DNA of 64,000 nucleotides from Gari tellinella (GCA_922989275.2 OV277866.1:36845246-36909245), one strand, 5' to 3'; shown: positions 1 to 10,753, counted from the first letter of the stretch. Notes: generated from the letters alone by a model not told the origin. Numbers and translations are program-made.

Positions 1-2
1 TA

Positions 3-1202
3 TTTGCGGATGATATGGTGATATTGGGGTCTGATCCAAGCGAATTGCAGAATAGTTTAGATAATTTGGAAAGGTATTGTGACAGATGGGGGTTAGAGGT
101 CAATGTGAAGAAAACAAAGATAATGGTTTTCAGAAATAGGGGCAGAGTACCGATGGAATATGTTTGGAAATATAAAGGTCAAACAATAGAAATTGTAGAT
201 GATTTTACTTATTTAGGCGTTGTTTTTAGTTATACTGGCACATTTAACAGTTATATAAGTACATTAACAGGTAAGGGATTAAAAGCCCTTAATACATTGG
301 TTGTAAACGTTAAAAAGTATTGCTTTAAACCAAAGACTTTTTGTCAGCTTTTCGATGCCTTCGTAGGATCCATCTTGAATTACTCATGTGAAGTGTGGGG
401 CTGCACAAAAAGTAAACAATTGGAGAATCTGCATTTAAAATTTTGTAAGAGATTATTAGGTGTTAGAGCTTCTACACGTAACATGTGTATTTACGGTGAG
501 TTAGGTAGGTTTCCATTGTATATCAATAGATATAGCAGAGTAATTAAGTACTGGTGCAAACTTGTTCTAAGTGAAAATATTATTCTTCAAACATTGTTGA
601 GTGAAATGGGTGATGATCTTAACAAGGGTAAAACCAACTGGTTAAGTGATGTTAAAAAACTTTTAGATGATTATGGTTTTTCCTATGTTTGGCTGAATCA
701 ATATACGGTGGATTTAAATAAGTTTCATGTTGTTTTTAAAGCCAGAGTAGTGGACGTATTTAAACAGTCTTGGTGTGCTTCTATCCAAGAGTCTAACGTT
801 TTATATACATACAAATTTTTCAAAGAAACTTTTGAACACGAACATTATCTTACTGTTTTACCAAAGAAGTACATGTATATTTTAGCTAAGTTGAGATTAT
901 CATCCCATAATTTAAGAATTGAATCCGGGCGTTACGGTGCAGGTAGAACCGAAAGAGAGGAAAGGTATTGTGTGTTTTGTTACAAGCATGACATAGAAGA
1001 CGAGTTTCATTTTGTTTTAGTATGTACTCTGTATACTGACTTAAGAAAAAAATATCTAAAACGTTATTTTTACCAAAACCCAAGTGCTTATAAGTATGTA
1101 GAGTTGATGAAATCAAATAGTTCCAAAACCTTACTAAATCTATCAAGGTATATCTATGAAGCTTTTGATATGAGGAAAGCTGCACTGAACTACCTTGATT
1201 GA
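3..1202 (+). CDS. Non-LTR retrotransposon reverse transcriptase, C-terminal part
   Basis: This is the 3' part of a LINE polyprotein cut by the left edge of the window. The first codons (3-14) read Phe-Ala-Asp-Asp, the catalytic FADD/YADD box of reverse transcriptase. It is followed by the usual thumb region (WGLEVNVKKTKIMVF, then FTYLGVVFSYTG). About 390 residues are present and uninterrupted to the stop at 1200-1202. Near the C-terminus is a Cys/His cluster (CVFC, then His and Cys around residues 318-335), as in the zinc-knuckle tails of many LINEs. The 5' half with the endonuclease lies outside. The intact frame suggests a fairly young copy. The clade (I, Jockey or CR1 type) cannot be fixed from this part. 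No host gene is involved. Confidence 0.9.
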   Translation, partial: FADDMVILGSDPSELQNSLDNLERYCDRWGLEVNVKKTKIMVFRNRGRVPMEYVWKYKGQTIEIVDDFTYLGVVFSYTGTFNSYISTLTGKGLKALNTLVVNVKKYCFKPKTFCQLFDAFVGSILNYSCEVWGCTKSKQLENLHLKFCKRLLGVRASTRNMCIYGELGRFPLYINRYSRVIKYWCKLVLSENIILQTLLSEMGDDLNKGKTNWLSDVKKLLDDYGFSYVWLNQYTVDLNKFHVVFKARVVDVFKQSWCASIQESNVLYTYKFFKETFEHEHYLTVLPKKYMYILAKLRLSSHNLRIESGRYGAGRTEREERYCVFCYKHDIEDEFHFVLVCTLYTDLRKKYLKRYFYQNPSAYKYVELMKSNSSKTLLNLSRYIYEAFDMRKAALNYLD

Positions 1203-1500
1203 TTTGTATACGAGTCAGTGTTTTATTATCTAATCATTTACCAAAAATGATCATTTAATATCTTTTTTTTTTCATGAAAATAGCAGTTCAACCTCAAATT
1301 CTAAATTTTCGAAAATAAATCTACTATCATTTGAAATACTTTATTATTATTATTATTATATGCATGTTTGTGTGGCCACTTTGGCCATCTGTAAATATGT
1401 TAACGTGTATGTTAATATGTTAAGAGTAACGAGGAATTTGTTAATTCAAGTTACTGATTGAATAAAGAATTATTATTATTATTATTATTATTATTATAAA
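1203..1500 (+). mobile_element. LINE 3' UTR ending in (ATT)n tail
   Basis: The untranslated region follows the reverse transcriptase stop. It holds one TTATTA run at 1341-1359, an AATAAA at 1461-1466 and a terminal (ATT)n tract at 1470-1497, after which unrelated sequence begins. A short tandem tail instead of poly(A) is typical of several non-LTR clades. The 5' target duplication lies outside the window, so the insertion end is inferred from the tail only. Confidence 0.7.
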
Positions 1501-2668
1501 GGTGTATATTTATTAAGATATGTTGCGATACTAATGACTTGTATCTTGTTTGTATTTTGGTTTATTTAAACTGTTTGTGGTCTGCATACATTGCGGTAAA
1601 CACAACCTTAATCGCTCGATGGCAGCCGGCCAATGTTCCAATCAGCAGGGTGAGGGGACAATAATAAATCACGTGTGATATTACATGCTAAATCACATCT
1701 CACAGTCACTTTCTCCTACCCTAAATCTTGTTAAGTCGGCAAGCGCAATTAGGCTTTTTTTACAAATTATCTTTTTTCGAGAGACGAGAGAATCAAACGG
1801 TAACAGACTTTGACATTAACATGTTGCCTGTCGATTATTACAGACATATTCAGTTAACATACCGAGCGAAGGTGTTATCTGTCAAAGACGCGAAGCATAA
1901 TTCAGCCAAATAGAAAATTGTTCTCACCGTCTTCAATCACCTCCACGAGGTTGTCTAATAAATATTGTGCCATGTCTTATACTGACTTTTTATCAGACTT
2001 GGGACGATCTAAATATCACAAAAATTGACGAACCACCAATAAAGACCATGAATATTGTCTCTGGTATTCAATGAAGACACTTTCGTAAGTCATCACTAAC
2101 TCTTTCAATGCCAATGAATACTTAAACTGCATTTACAAACCCTTTGAAATACTATCTGACTGCATATAACTTGGCTAAGGATCAAAACTGCTTGACGATC
2201 ATATCGAAAGGTCTACTGTCAAAGTTGTAACATGCAGTCAATAATTTGTTTGTGAAAATGTTGTACCGTATTTAAATATTTACCAGAACAGCTACCAATG
2301 TTCTGCACTTTACAATTCATTCCTTCGGTGTTTGATTCCTGGTGAAGGTTGCCAATATGTGCAAACTTCTTAACAAAAGTCCTTCCTTGGCATAAAACCG
2401 CAAGTTTAAACCTTTATGCAAGCCAGTGGAAAGTTAGCATACGCCGCTCTTTAACCTGAATAATATTTAGATAGAACAGCTGCCAACCACATACATGGTT
2501 AAAACACTTGAAATATGATGCGTAGCCTGTCAGTCAGTGCGTGTTTTGTGTTGTTGCGTCTCTTCTAAGAAGTCATACACTAGAAAGTGTTATCCCTCCC
2601 CGTTTAAGGGAAATTAACTCTAAACTTAATGCAAACCTATAGCCATTGAAATCCATGTAAATCTAAGT
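1501..2668. other. Gene-free stretch
   Basis: No convincing exon, RNA gene or recognisable repeat was seen. The small open frame at 1728-1913 has no start context or splice signals and is not supported. Confidence 0.4.
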
Positions 2669-2727
2669 GGCAAACAGTTTGGAAGCCGGCCATTGAATCG
2701 GCATCTTATCAGACTCAAACGTGTTTA
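2669..2727. repeat. Decayed core A hairpin
   Basis: GCAAACAGTTTGGA on the left and a diverged right arm around TCAGACTCAAAC mark a worn core A. The tip no longer pairs well. No shell termini were recognised. Confidence 0.5.
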
Positions 2728-2798
2728 CAAATCAAAATGTAAAATTTAATATGCTATCGTTTAATATTCTGACCATTTCTACATTAGATTACATTGCA

Positions 2799-3048
2799 TA
2801 CAGTGGAGAAAACGTTATTCTTTCCCAATAAACGCGTTTACGCTAAAACTATTATTTTCACTGCAAACAGTTTGGAGCCAGATCAGACGCCGGGTAACCC
2901 GGCGTCTGATCAGGCTCGAAACTGTTTGCCACCAAGATAAACATGAATTATCAGAATTGTCCAAAAGTTGTACTTTTCTGCGTTTTAGTGCTTTGCGTTT
3001 GCGTACGTTTGCGTTTAAACGGAAAAGAATAACAGATTCTCCACTATA
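2799..3048 (-). mobile_element. TA-1 MITE with core A
   Basis: A 250-bp element with TACAGTGGAGAA at the left and TTCTCCACTATA at the right, TA at both ends. Subterminal blocks AATAAACGCGTTTACGC and GCGTTTGCGTACGTTTGCG flank a core A hairpin with a GGGTAACCC tip (about 2865-2930). Orientation is set by the longer GCGTTTGCG side, here on the right. TA ends suggest Tc1/mariner-type mobilisation. It has no coding capacity. Confidence 0.85.
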
Positions 3049-3137
3049 TGTATTTAATATTTCCGTTGTAGCATAGAACTATATTTATTTCAAAGGAAAA
3101 AGTAGTGTTTGTATTTTAAGAGGGCTATTTTCAAATG

Positions 3138-3232
3138 TAAGGCAATTTCCCTCCCTATAACAACTCCCTCCGAACAACACACACAATTTGTGTTTCCCAT
3201 TGGAAGTTGTTGTAGAGAGAAAACAGTGTATT
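3138..3232 (-). mobile_element. TA-2 MITE fragment
   Basis: TTCCCTCCCTATAAC followed by CCCATTGG, AGTTGTTGTAGAGAG and a terminal CAGTGTA match one end of the TA-2 family in reverse orientation. The core and the other end are absent. Confidence 0.6.
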
Positions 3233-3607
3233 AAACATATCAAATTACCAATTTATCATGGACTCGCTCTATCTCCTACTCTCTCTTTCAATGACCTAAA
3301 TATATCAATTGTTCAAAACACCATGATCGTATCCTAAGTAACATCACCAATCCTGTCCATTTGTTATTGAAGATTTATGATACGCGCGAAATGGTTTCAC
3401 GCGGTGTCGCTTTAGTTTATTTCAGCAATAGACATGAAGTGTTACGCGCTAGATAATGACAGTATTTCTTTCGGGAAAACACATGTTTATGGTCCCTAGG
3501 AACCCGTTGAAAGCTTACATAATTCCAACGAGAAATAAATTCAATTTGACCGCTCGTTTCCGGGAGATCTCGATAGGTACTTAACCTAGTATACAGTCAC
3601 GCCTATA

Positions 3608-3822
3608 TTAACTCATTTGTGCCCAGTGGATTCTTCCATGTTTAAATAGTGGATTAGTCCATTTTATATCAAAGGGATGCCTGGTCAAAATTTACATTTT
3701 CATTGTTTTATATTGAAATTCCTATCAGCAGACAGTCAGACGCCGCATCATGCGGCGTCTGATCAGAGTCTACACTGTTTGCCTATGTTCCATATATGGG
3801 ATCGTGGGCACATATGGGTTGA
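3608..3822 (+). mobile_element. TTAA-type MITE with core A/D hybrid hairpin
   Basis: The left end TTAACTCATTTGTGCCCA is matched by an inverted right end (TGGGCACATATGGGTTGA). The centre (3721-3782) is a hairpin with a GACGCCGCAT/ATGCGGCGTC tip, as in core A, on a D-like right arm (AGAGTCTACACTG). A second member of this shell is near 48130-48285. Confidence 0.6.
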
Positions 3823-4019
3823 CGCAAAATTGTTTGCAGTGGACATACTTATTTTAACTCAAATGTGTTTATTGGAACTTTATATAAGAATCTATCATGA
3901 GCCTTCGTGTAGGATATAGTGGATCTTCAATGAGCATTTACGTTATATTGAATTTATTAACCGAGTCATTAAATTCGATAAAAACGAAACTTCGCCGAGT
4001 TTTTGTCGTTTTTAGATGA

Positions 4020-4383
4020 TGAGTTTAATAATAATAAATAATATACCAAGTTATAGTCTACTTTCAGTCCGAATGACCGCTCAGCCGACTGTACATTTAC
4101 TCCCCTGATCATTGAGCCATCTTGCCTACAATATTGAGCACTGCTAACATATGGCGCAGTCAAATGCAGCCGCAGTACCGACTCAGACCCTTCACATGTA
4201 CCCATTTTAACCCCTGAGTGGAGAGGAGCAATTCGCCGTACATGTCTTGCTCAAGGACATTCCTGTACATCATCGGGGATTCAGAAAAAATTCCCTAGTC
4301 AGACTGCTGGTCTGGCGGGGGATCGAACTCACGACCCCTGGTACCGCAGTCCAATGGTATTACCATTGGGCCACTACCGCAAT
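4020..4383 (-). mobile_element. tRNA-derived SINE
   Basis: Read on the minus strand, 4383-4312 has a tRNA-like head: an A-box-like GTGGCCCAATGG and a B-box GAGTTCGATCC. A body containing CCTTGAGCAAGACATG follows, then a (TAT)n-rich tail at about 4021-4047. The order head, body, short tandem tail is that of a SINE mobilised by a LINE partner. It is not a functional tRNA, because the cloverleaf is imperfect and no anticodon arm can be assigned safely. Confidence 0.65.
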
Positions 4384-4493
4384 TTACTAGCAATTTGCAA
4401 AATAACAAACAGTGTAGAAAACTAAACACCTTGCAGGTACTCTGTTTTTACAGAGCGCTTATATACATCTCTAAATGTTAATGCAATACTAAT

Positions 4494-4651
4494 TACAGTC
4501 GAACTTCGATATCCCGAAATCGCTTAACTCGAACTATCCGATATGTCGACACATGAACTTCATTATTTCATGCTCGGTTATGTCGAACATACCCGTATTT
4601 CAAAGTTAAAATGTGGCTGAACCGAGTTCATGATATCGAAGTTCGACTGTA
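4494..4651 (+). mobile_element. TA-3 MITE, short copy
   Basis: TACAGTCGAACTTCGATA at the left pairs with TATCGAAGTTCGACTGTA at the right. One arm of core C (CCCGTATTTCAAAGTTAAAA) is present, but its partner arm is missing, so the hairpin is half-deleted. These termini resemble Tigger/pogo-like ends. Confidence 0.8.
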
Positions 4652-4837
4652 TTTGATTTTATGACATCCTCTGAGACCGAACACAGGGGACATATTGCTT
4701 TTGGCCTGTTTAGTTGTGTAGTTGTTTATTTGTGGGCAGTGTGTTAGTTTGTTTGTATGTCTGTCTGTCTGTTAACTATATTAACTTTTACCAAAACTTT
4801 GGAACTGCATGTGATATGAACATTCTATTTGGCAAAT

Positions 4838-5155
4838 GTACCACAAACAAAAAGTCCTTGATCGCAGTATACCTTAGGTCGTGGCACATTATATTTGGCA
4901 TATGTACCACAAACAAAAAGTCCTTCATCGCAGTATACCTTAGGTCGTGGCACATTATATTTGGCATACATGTATGTACCACAAACAAAAAGTCCTTCAT
5001 CGCAGTATACCTTAGGTCGTGGCACATTATATTTGGCATATGTACCACAAACAAAAAGTCCTTCGTCGCAGTATACCTTAGGTCGTGGCACATTATATTT
5101 GGCATATGTACCACAAACAAAAAGTCCTTCATCGCAGTATACGTTAGGTCGTGGC
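4838..5155 (+). repeat. 66-bp minisatellite, five units
   Basis: Units begin at GTACCACAAAC at 4838, 4904, 4976, 5042 and 5108, with periods of 66, 72, 66 and 66; the 72-bp unit carries an extra ACATGT. Units are nearly identical, with single changes such as ATCG/GTCG. Because 66 is divisible by 3, several frames stay open on both strands, and one reads as a 22-residue peptide repeat. The arrangement looks like a satellite rather than a gene. No promoter, signal or splice site was seen. Confidence 0.9.
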
Positions 5156-5529
5156 AGACATATGTCATTTGTCATTTAGAAGCCAAATACGTGAATTTTA
5201 ACATCGTTCCATCACCTGGGGGCATATTGTTTCACACCAAAAATATGTTGTTACATAAATTTAACATAAATTATGGAAATGGTCATTCTCAATAATTCAG
5301 TTTCTCTTCTACTGCAACACGTTTTTCTGGAATAAACATTTCATTCTACGTCATTGTAACAATGAACATATAGGTGCACACGTGATCATATAAAGACTAT
5401 CTTCACAAATACCAGAAATGTGCACAATGTTTGATATACTTCAATATTTCAAAAAATAAAAGGCGGCTGAACTTAATAATGTGGTTTATCATATATACGC
5501 AATACAACTAGAAAACATAATGTGTGTCT
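5156..5529. other. Gene-free stretch
   Basis: AT-rich sequence without a recognised gene or repeat. Confidence 0.4.
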
Positions 5530-5735
5530 TACAGATACAGCGCTCCCCCTCTACATCGACATCCAACGGGAGATACAAAAAAGTGTGCGTTGTTCGGAGG
5601 GAGTCGTTATAGGGATGGACATTTGCAAACAGCTTGAATCTAGATCAGACGCCGCGTTATGCGTTGTAGAGAGGGAACATGCCGTTGATGGTCGTTGTAG
5701 AAAGGGAACATACCAAATCTCTAAACATTTTTCCT
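5530..5735 (+). mobile_element. TA-2 MITE, internally deleted
   Basis: TACAGCGCTCCCCCTCTAC at the left, GTCGTTATAGGGA, half of core A (CAGCTTGAATCTAGATCAGACGCC), then a jump to right-end sequence (GTTGTAGAGAGGGAACA). The right half of the hairpin is lost. Confidence 0.6.
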
Positions 5736-6525
5736 TTGGACATTCTGTGACGTGTAATCGACGACTGTCTGGCAAACCATCCCGTCTAACACTTGACGAA
5801 GTACTTATTGGACAGTCTCGCGAAGGAGATTGACTGCAGTAAAAACAATTTTCCATTTGCTACAGCTATGATTCTTATCGTTGAGAGCTCACACCTTTAA
5901 CCCTTAAAGCGCTGAACACGACATTAACTAACATTTGCAAACATTTTAGATCCTGATTAGAAGCCTAGTAGCTCTGTGTGTGATCATGATCCAAATTATT
6001 TAAACATCAGATGGATGCTTTTTCAGCCAAAACGCATTAGATACAAAATTAATGATAGAAATATGGTAATAATGTTTTGATGGACGATATTTCAGCAGAG
6101 AAAAGGTGAAGCCAAATGTTGGCTGGATATGTCTGTTCTAATCGAATGGCAGAACATAGGTGTCATATTTGGTTACCGTTCAGCTGTCTCGTCTTTCCCG
6201 AAAGTAGATAATTGTCAAAAAGGAGAAATTACTCCTGCTAGCCTAACAAGATTTAGGGGAGTATAATATCAGTATGAAATTGGATAAAGCCTGTAATAAT
6301 ATCCCTGATTTATTACTCGCCACAGATCTAGTAATAGACTAAGACAATGAGTTTAGATAGAGTGCTGAGAAAAGGTGATTCAGTTCATCCTCTCTTGATT
6401 GATATTATCAGTAAGTTCAGTTAGTTAGAACAGGGATATCATAATGCTATAGTGTGACACAGGGAAACTGGAAAGGTAAAACAAAAGCTCATGCAGGACA
6501 TTTCTGCATTACCTTTTCCTTAAAA
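5736..6525. other. Gene-free stretch
   Basis: No gene recognised. Open frames around 5522-5856 are translations of the TA-2 fragment. Confidence 0.4.
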
Positions 6526-7114
6526 TACACTCAGTACAAAAAGAAACGCACATTGTGCTCAGGCGCAGATTAAGAGACTTTTTTTAAGATACTAAGACCA
6601 TATCTCAAGATCAATTTAATTCTGCCACAAGTTTAGAAAAACATATACTTAAAATTACTGTGCTGTATTTTAACCCTTTCACTCTTAATGACGTCAAAAG
6701 GCGCGTTTTCAAACAGTTTGGATCCTGATCAGACGCCGCGTAACGCGGCGTCTGATCAGGATCCAAACTGTTTGAAACTCGTATAGACATACTTTAAGTC
6801 ATACTTCTTTGAATCTTACTTTGAAACGATCTTGCAAACAACAAAATTGAAGCAGACGACAATGAAACGGTGGTGGGATAAAATTCTCACGATTAATTTG
6901 GCAGCGAAAGAGTTAACTAGTGCCTGTTGAAAACACTGCACCGATTTGTACAGGTTGTGATGATACCAATTCAATGATAAACCTCCCATTTTCAACATTG
7001 ATAGCCCAAGACGGAACTACTGACTGTAATGAAAAGATTAATTCACAAATACGTTCCTTCTACATACAGATAATATTGTAATAAAAGTGTGCGTTTCTTT
7101 TTGCACTGAGTGTA
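6526..7114. mobile_element. TA-4 element with 25-bp inverted ends, hosting a nested MITE
   Basis: TACACTCAGTACAAAAAG at the left (continuing AAACGCACA) is matched in inverted orientation at the right, ending CACTGAGTGTA at 7114. One mismatch was seen over about 25 bp, and TA borders both sides. This form is typical of Tc1/mariner derivatives. No transposase frame is present. A TTAA MITE (6670-6916) is inserted inside. Confidence 0.75.
6670..6916 (+). mobile_element. TTAA MITE with core A
   Basis: TTAACCCTTTCACTC at the left and an inverted GCGAAAGAGTTAA at the right, with TTAA at both ends. It contains a perfect core A hairpin (about 6712-6775) with GGATCC arms and GCG/CGC tip. It also carries the GAAGCAGACGACAA block shared by sister copies. 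The TTAA target and CCC start suggest piggyBac-type mobilisation. Confidence 0.85.
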
Positions 7115-7350
7115 AGCTTTAGTCTATCTTAAAAGTTAAAAATCAAGTTTAAATTTGGTATTGGTATGGAAATAACCACATCATTACCAGCCCAAAGAGA
7201 ATTTTGTGATTTTTCGGAATGGTTTCCCACAAAAAGGACAAGTGTGACAGATACGTGATTGCCGATATATCGAATTTCTGAGTAAAAAACACACGATGTC
7301 TGGATAGATTGATGAAAGTATATAATTATATATGAATACCGGTATACCTA

Positions 7351-7642
7351 CTTTGGGAGAGAGAGAGAGAGAGAGAGAGAGAACAATACAGAGAGAGAGA
7401 CAGACAAACACATACAGAGAGACAGGAGAGACAGAGCATAGAGCCAGAGACAACACAGAGAGACGGAGATAGAAAGCCAAAGGCAGACAGTGATATGGCA
7501 AAGAAACATAGACGAGAGACAATGAGAGCAGGGAGAGAGATACAGAAATACGGATGGATAGGAAGGGTAAAAGAGATGTAGCGAGAAGGAAAAAGAGATA
7601 GAAAGAGAGAGAGAGAAAGAGAGAGAGAGAGAAAGAGATTTG
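7351..7642. repeat. (GA)n microsatellite, compound and degenerate
   Basis: A purine-rich plus strand opens with a pure GA run (about 7356-7382) and closes with another (about 7601-7634). Interrupted GAGACAGA units lie between. The Leu/Ser-rich frames on the minus strand here are translations of this tract. Confidence 0.9.
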
Positions 7643-7958
7643 AACACATGGCCAATTATTGGATGAATAAATATTAAATGTGTCAAAACATCTCTTGAAA
7701 TGATGACCATGGGTGTTTTTTGCATTCAAGTACTGTTGAATTACTCTTTTAACAAGGCATCGTCTTATTCCATAGAAGTATTTGTTAACTTATCTTGCCT
7801 TTTTGTTATCTGTGTTTGCATTAAAAACTTATGCTTGCTTTCGTACGGAATGACGCAGGTTTTCATAGTAAGAAGTCATACTGAGATAGGAGTGTTGTTA
7901 TTATTCAGGCCTTTTACGACTAGATTAGACTTTTCCTTGTCATTCATGTTACATGCCT

Positions 7959-8199
7959 TTAACTTTATACTCCATAAATACGCATTGTTACACCTTCAGT
8001 ACATACCTCCATTGCAGCAATTAGTTCAACTTTATACAGCTATGAAGATGTACCATAATGAATATTTGCTATATCCTAGCTGATAGCAACTTAAAGCCGA
8101 CAAAAATAAAGCAGAAGGCGCATTCTGCAATACTTTCAACCTGCTTTTTGTGGTTATCCATCATGAAAACTAGAAACATACTACGGAGTAAAGGATAAA
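7959..8199 (+). mobile_element. TTAA MITE with core B, decayed
   Basis: TTAACTTTATACTCCATAAA at the left; the family landmarks ATACAGCTATGAA and TATATCCTAGC; a worn core B (GCAGAAGGCGCATTCTGC, about 8110-8150); and a degraded right end near GGAGTAAAGGATAAAC. A 127-residue open frame overlapping it is not a gene. Confidence 0.7.
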
Positions 8200-8282
8200 C
8201 CTTCTACACGCTTTGCAAATGTCGTCTGTAAAAGTTATGGCCTGCAACGTCACGTAAGGTATGATAATATCCTCAGAGTGTT

Positions 8283-8333
8283 AAACAGTTTGATGGAGAT
8301 TATCGGCGTCTCATCTGGATCAAAACAATTTGC
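8283..8333. repeat. Core A remnant
   Basis: AAACAGTTTGATGGAGAT on the left pairs with GTCTCATCTGGATCAAAAC on the right. The tip is lost. Confidence 0.5.
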
Positions 8334-8583
8334 AACAGCTATCAAAACATCGTCGGGTATCTTGCATCGGGTTAAGGAACCTTCTGATTTATATTCCATA
8401 AACACAATGTCACTTTTGATTCTGTCAGACTACACTTACTGTGGTATCTTGGAAAATAATAATATTTCTTAAAGACAGTGTGTATTTCTTACCACAAGGA
8501 TATCCACAACTGACTTATTTGGAGCTGAAAATACAATGAATGACATTTCGCTGTTACGAAGACAGTTTTCTTGTGTTTAAAAT

Positions 8584-8674
8584 AGTTGACCGGTTAAAGC
8601 AGGATTTAAAGTAAAGCAGAAAGCTCCATCAGGAGCTTTCTGCTTTACTTCAATCCCTGCTTGAAGCAGCTAAA
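8584..8674. repeat. Core E hairpin
   Basis: AGTAAAGCAGAAAGCTCC and GGAGCTTTCTGCTTTACT form an 18-bp perfect stem around ATCA. Weaker outer arms (TTAAAGCAGG / CCTGCTTGAAG) extend it. Confidence 0.8.
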
Positions 8675-9006
8675 TTTCACAAACGCCGATAGCAACCATT
8701 TTTGATGGTCGCAACAGCAGTACTTCGCTGTATATCCACTTTAACTGTTGGGCTTTTTGAAATATCATCGCAAGTATTTGGTCCGTAGAGACGAAACGCA
8801 AATTGGAGTGGATCATAAAATATGCATGCATTTAGTGATAGTTTTACCAGCCTCAGTTAACGGGATTGTGCTTTTAGATAGTATTTGTTGCTTGTAGAAA
8901 ACGCATGCATTAGGTGGAAGTGATAAATACCAAGCCAAGCTCTGTTTCTTGTAGGCTGTTCCAATAAAGGCGGATTGGACGTGGTTAGCGAACTCATTAA
9001 GTTACA
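8675..9006. other. Gene-free stretch
   Basis: No gene or recognisable repeat was seen. Confidence 0.35.
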
Positions 9007-9345
9007 TTAACTCATTCACCTCTAAAACTATAAATGGACAATCCCAAATTTAAGTTCAGTCTGGTTCATTTTCGACTAGTTAGGTAACGATTGATTTGAA
9101 GTAGTTAGCGTACTCATTCACCCCTGAAACTATTAATGGACAATCCTCATTTTAATAACTCTAGTTCATATTTGACGAGTTAGGTTAATAATTAAAAAAC
9201 AATACAATAACTATGTTGCAAATTGCCAAACAGTGCAGACCCTAATCACATGGTTTCTGAAGGAGTCTTCAGATCAAGTGTATTCTTTACAGGTACACTG
9301 TTTGCAAATGACGAATATTCTCGTCGCTATGGTTCAATGTGTTAA
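9007..9345 (+). mobile_element. TTAA MITE with core D and duplicated left arm
   Basis: TTAACTCATTCACC at the left and an inverted TTGAATGTGTTAA-like end (CAATGTGTTAA) at the right. The left arm 'CTCATTCACC ... ATGGACAATCC' occurs twice (9011 and 9115 onward), a partial internal duplication. Core D is eroded (9225-9275). Its right end abuts a TA-1 element. Confidence 0.75.
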
Positions 9346-9606
9346 AGTGGAGAAGGCGTTATTCTTTCCCGTTTAAATGCAATTGAAACGCAATCGCACA
9401 ATGCGAAAAAATAAAAAATAGACAATTGCAGTTTGTTTGCAATTCTGACTATTAGATTTAATTTTATTCTGAGTTTAAAACAGTTAGGGGCATGACCAGA
9501 CGCCGGGTTACCCGGTGTCTGATCTGACTTCGAACTGTTTGCACTTGAAATAATTGTTTTAGTGTAAACGCGTTTTTAGGGAAAGAATAACTACTTCTGC
9601 GCTGTA
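9343..9606 (-). mobile_element. TA-1 MITE with core A, diverged
   Basis: Left end AAGTGGAGAAGGCGTTATTC, hairpin GACGCCGGGTTACCC, right block GTAAACGCGTTTTTAGGG and end GCTGTA. An extra AT-rich segment enlarges the left half. Confidence 0.7.
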
Positions 9607-9791
9607 ATTCAGACGTTTTGTGTGGAATAAAGACAATCTTGTATAAAGCGGTCATTGAATAGAACACAAAACATTATGAAATACAAATTGTTGTTTATTG
9701 TTTCATAAAAATAATGCTGAAAGTAACTAATTATTATGCTTTCTGAATTATTTCTTACCCTGCATTATTCAGTCACTTGTCAAAACAACTA

Positions 9792-9972
9792 TACCGTCGA
9801 ACTTCGATATCTCGAACTCAGTTAAGTCAAACATACCCGTATTTCAAAGTTAAAACGTGGCTAAGCCACGTTTTAACTTTGAATACGGGTATGTTCGACT
9901 TAACCGAGTATGAAAAAATGAAGTTCATGTGTCAACATATCGGAATGTTCCAGTTAAGCGAGTTCGAGTGTA
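9792..9972 (+). mobile_element. TA-3 MITE with intact core C hairpin
   Basis: Left terminus TACCGTCGAACTTCGATA. The core at 9832-9893 is a nearly perfect palindrome: CATACCCGTATTTCAAAG, TTAAAACGTGGC and their reverse complements around a short AAGC-type apex. The right end is worn (GCGAGTTCGAGTGTA). Confidence 0.85.
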
Positions 9973-10160
9973 CAATGCTAATTCATTGGGTGGTCATTCA
10001 TTGCATGCTAATTGATGTGTTATATTATAAAAGATGTGTCTGACCTAAAATGTTGAATGTGTGTAAGGGAACCTTCTCACGTATTTATACATACATGCAT
10101 ACTGAATAAATAAAGAGTATTTTGAGGTGAAAACATAGTGCGTACATTATTAGTTGTAGT

Positions 10161-10257
10161 TTAACCTTTTTGGCGCCAAATTAATCGTAAAGTGTTACCC
10201 CTTTACCGCAAAGTTTTCAAAGTGGACATTATGCGACTTCGGCGCCGAACAGGTTAA
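10161..10257. mobile_element. 97-bp TTAA mini-MITE without a core
   Basis: TTAACCTTTTTGGCGCC at the left and GGCGCCGAACAGGTTAA at the right are inverted copies. No hairpin core lies between. The same GGCGCCGAAGTCGCATAA sequence recurs at the left end of the core A MITE near 26264. Confidence 0.7.
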
Positions 10258-10489
10258 ATTTAACTCAACACAAAGGTAACTTAATAAAATGTAGAAAGTT
10301 ACAAGGGTTTTTGAAAAGGTTGATGAATTATCAGCATCTGAGTAGCATAATTATCTTATTTAAATGTCAAGTTTCCTTGCGGGTGATCAGGCTCCGGGAC
10401 AAACACTTCCCAGTCACCGAATACATCGCACTGTATCGCACCAAGAACATTTCAAACATCTTTTTGAAATATTTTTATCATCAATGTGG

Positions 10490-10753
10490 TACACTGTTTC
10501 CTCTCTAGGACAACACACAATTGGACACAAATATTGCGAATGTTGTTCGGGCGACTTGTTATAGGGAAATATATTGGCTTACATTTGCCAACACAGATCA
10601 CACGCCACATCGCTCTTTAAAAATATGTTTTTCCTGTCTAAATGTCCAAAAGGTTGTGGGAAACCTGTCTTGGTTTTTGGAACAACGACAAGCGTTGGTG
10701 TAAGGGGAAGAATCGTTGTTCAAAGGGGCCGTTTGTGGGGAGGGAACACTGTA
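10490..10753 (+). mobile_element. TA-2 MITE, core lost
   Basis: Left TACACTGTTTCCTCTCTA and right GGGGAGGGAACACTGTA. The internal GACAAGCGTTGG and GAATCGTTGTT blocks match other TA-2 copies. Only the remnant CAACACAGATCACACGCC stands in place of core A. Confidence 0.65.

Noticed and set aside
4714..5295. 193-residue frame with a 22-residue repeat as a protein gene
   Set aside because: The repeat is open in several frames on both strands because its period is 66; nothing else supports coding.
7184..7729. Leu/Ser-rich minus-strand frames of 109-181 residues
   Set aside because: They are translations of the (GA)n tract; the periodic codons explain the length.
7700..8083. 127-residue plus-strand frame
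   Set aside because: Its second half is a core B MITE and it has no splice or promoter context.
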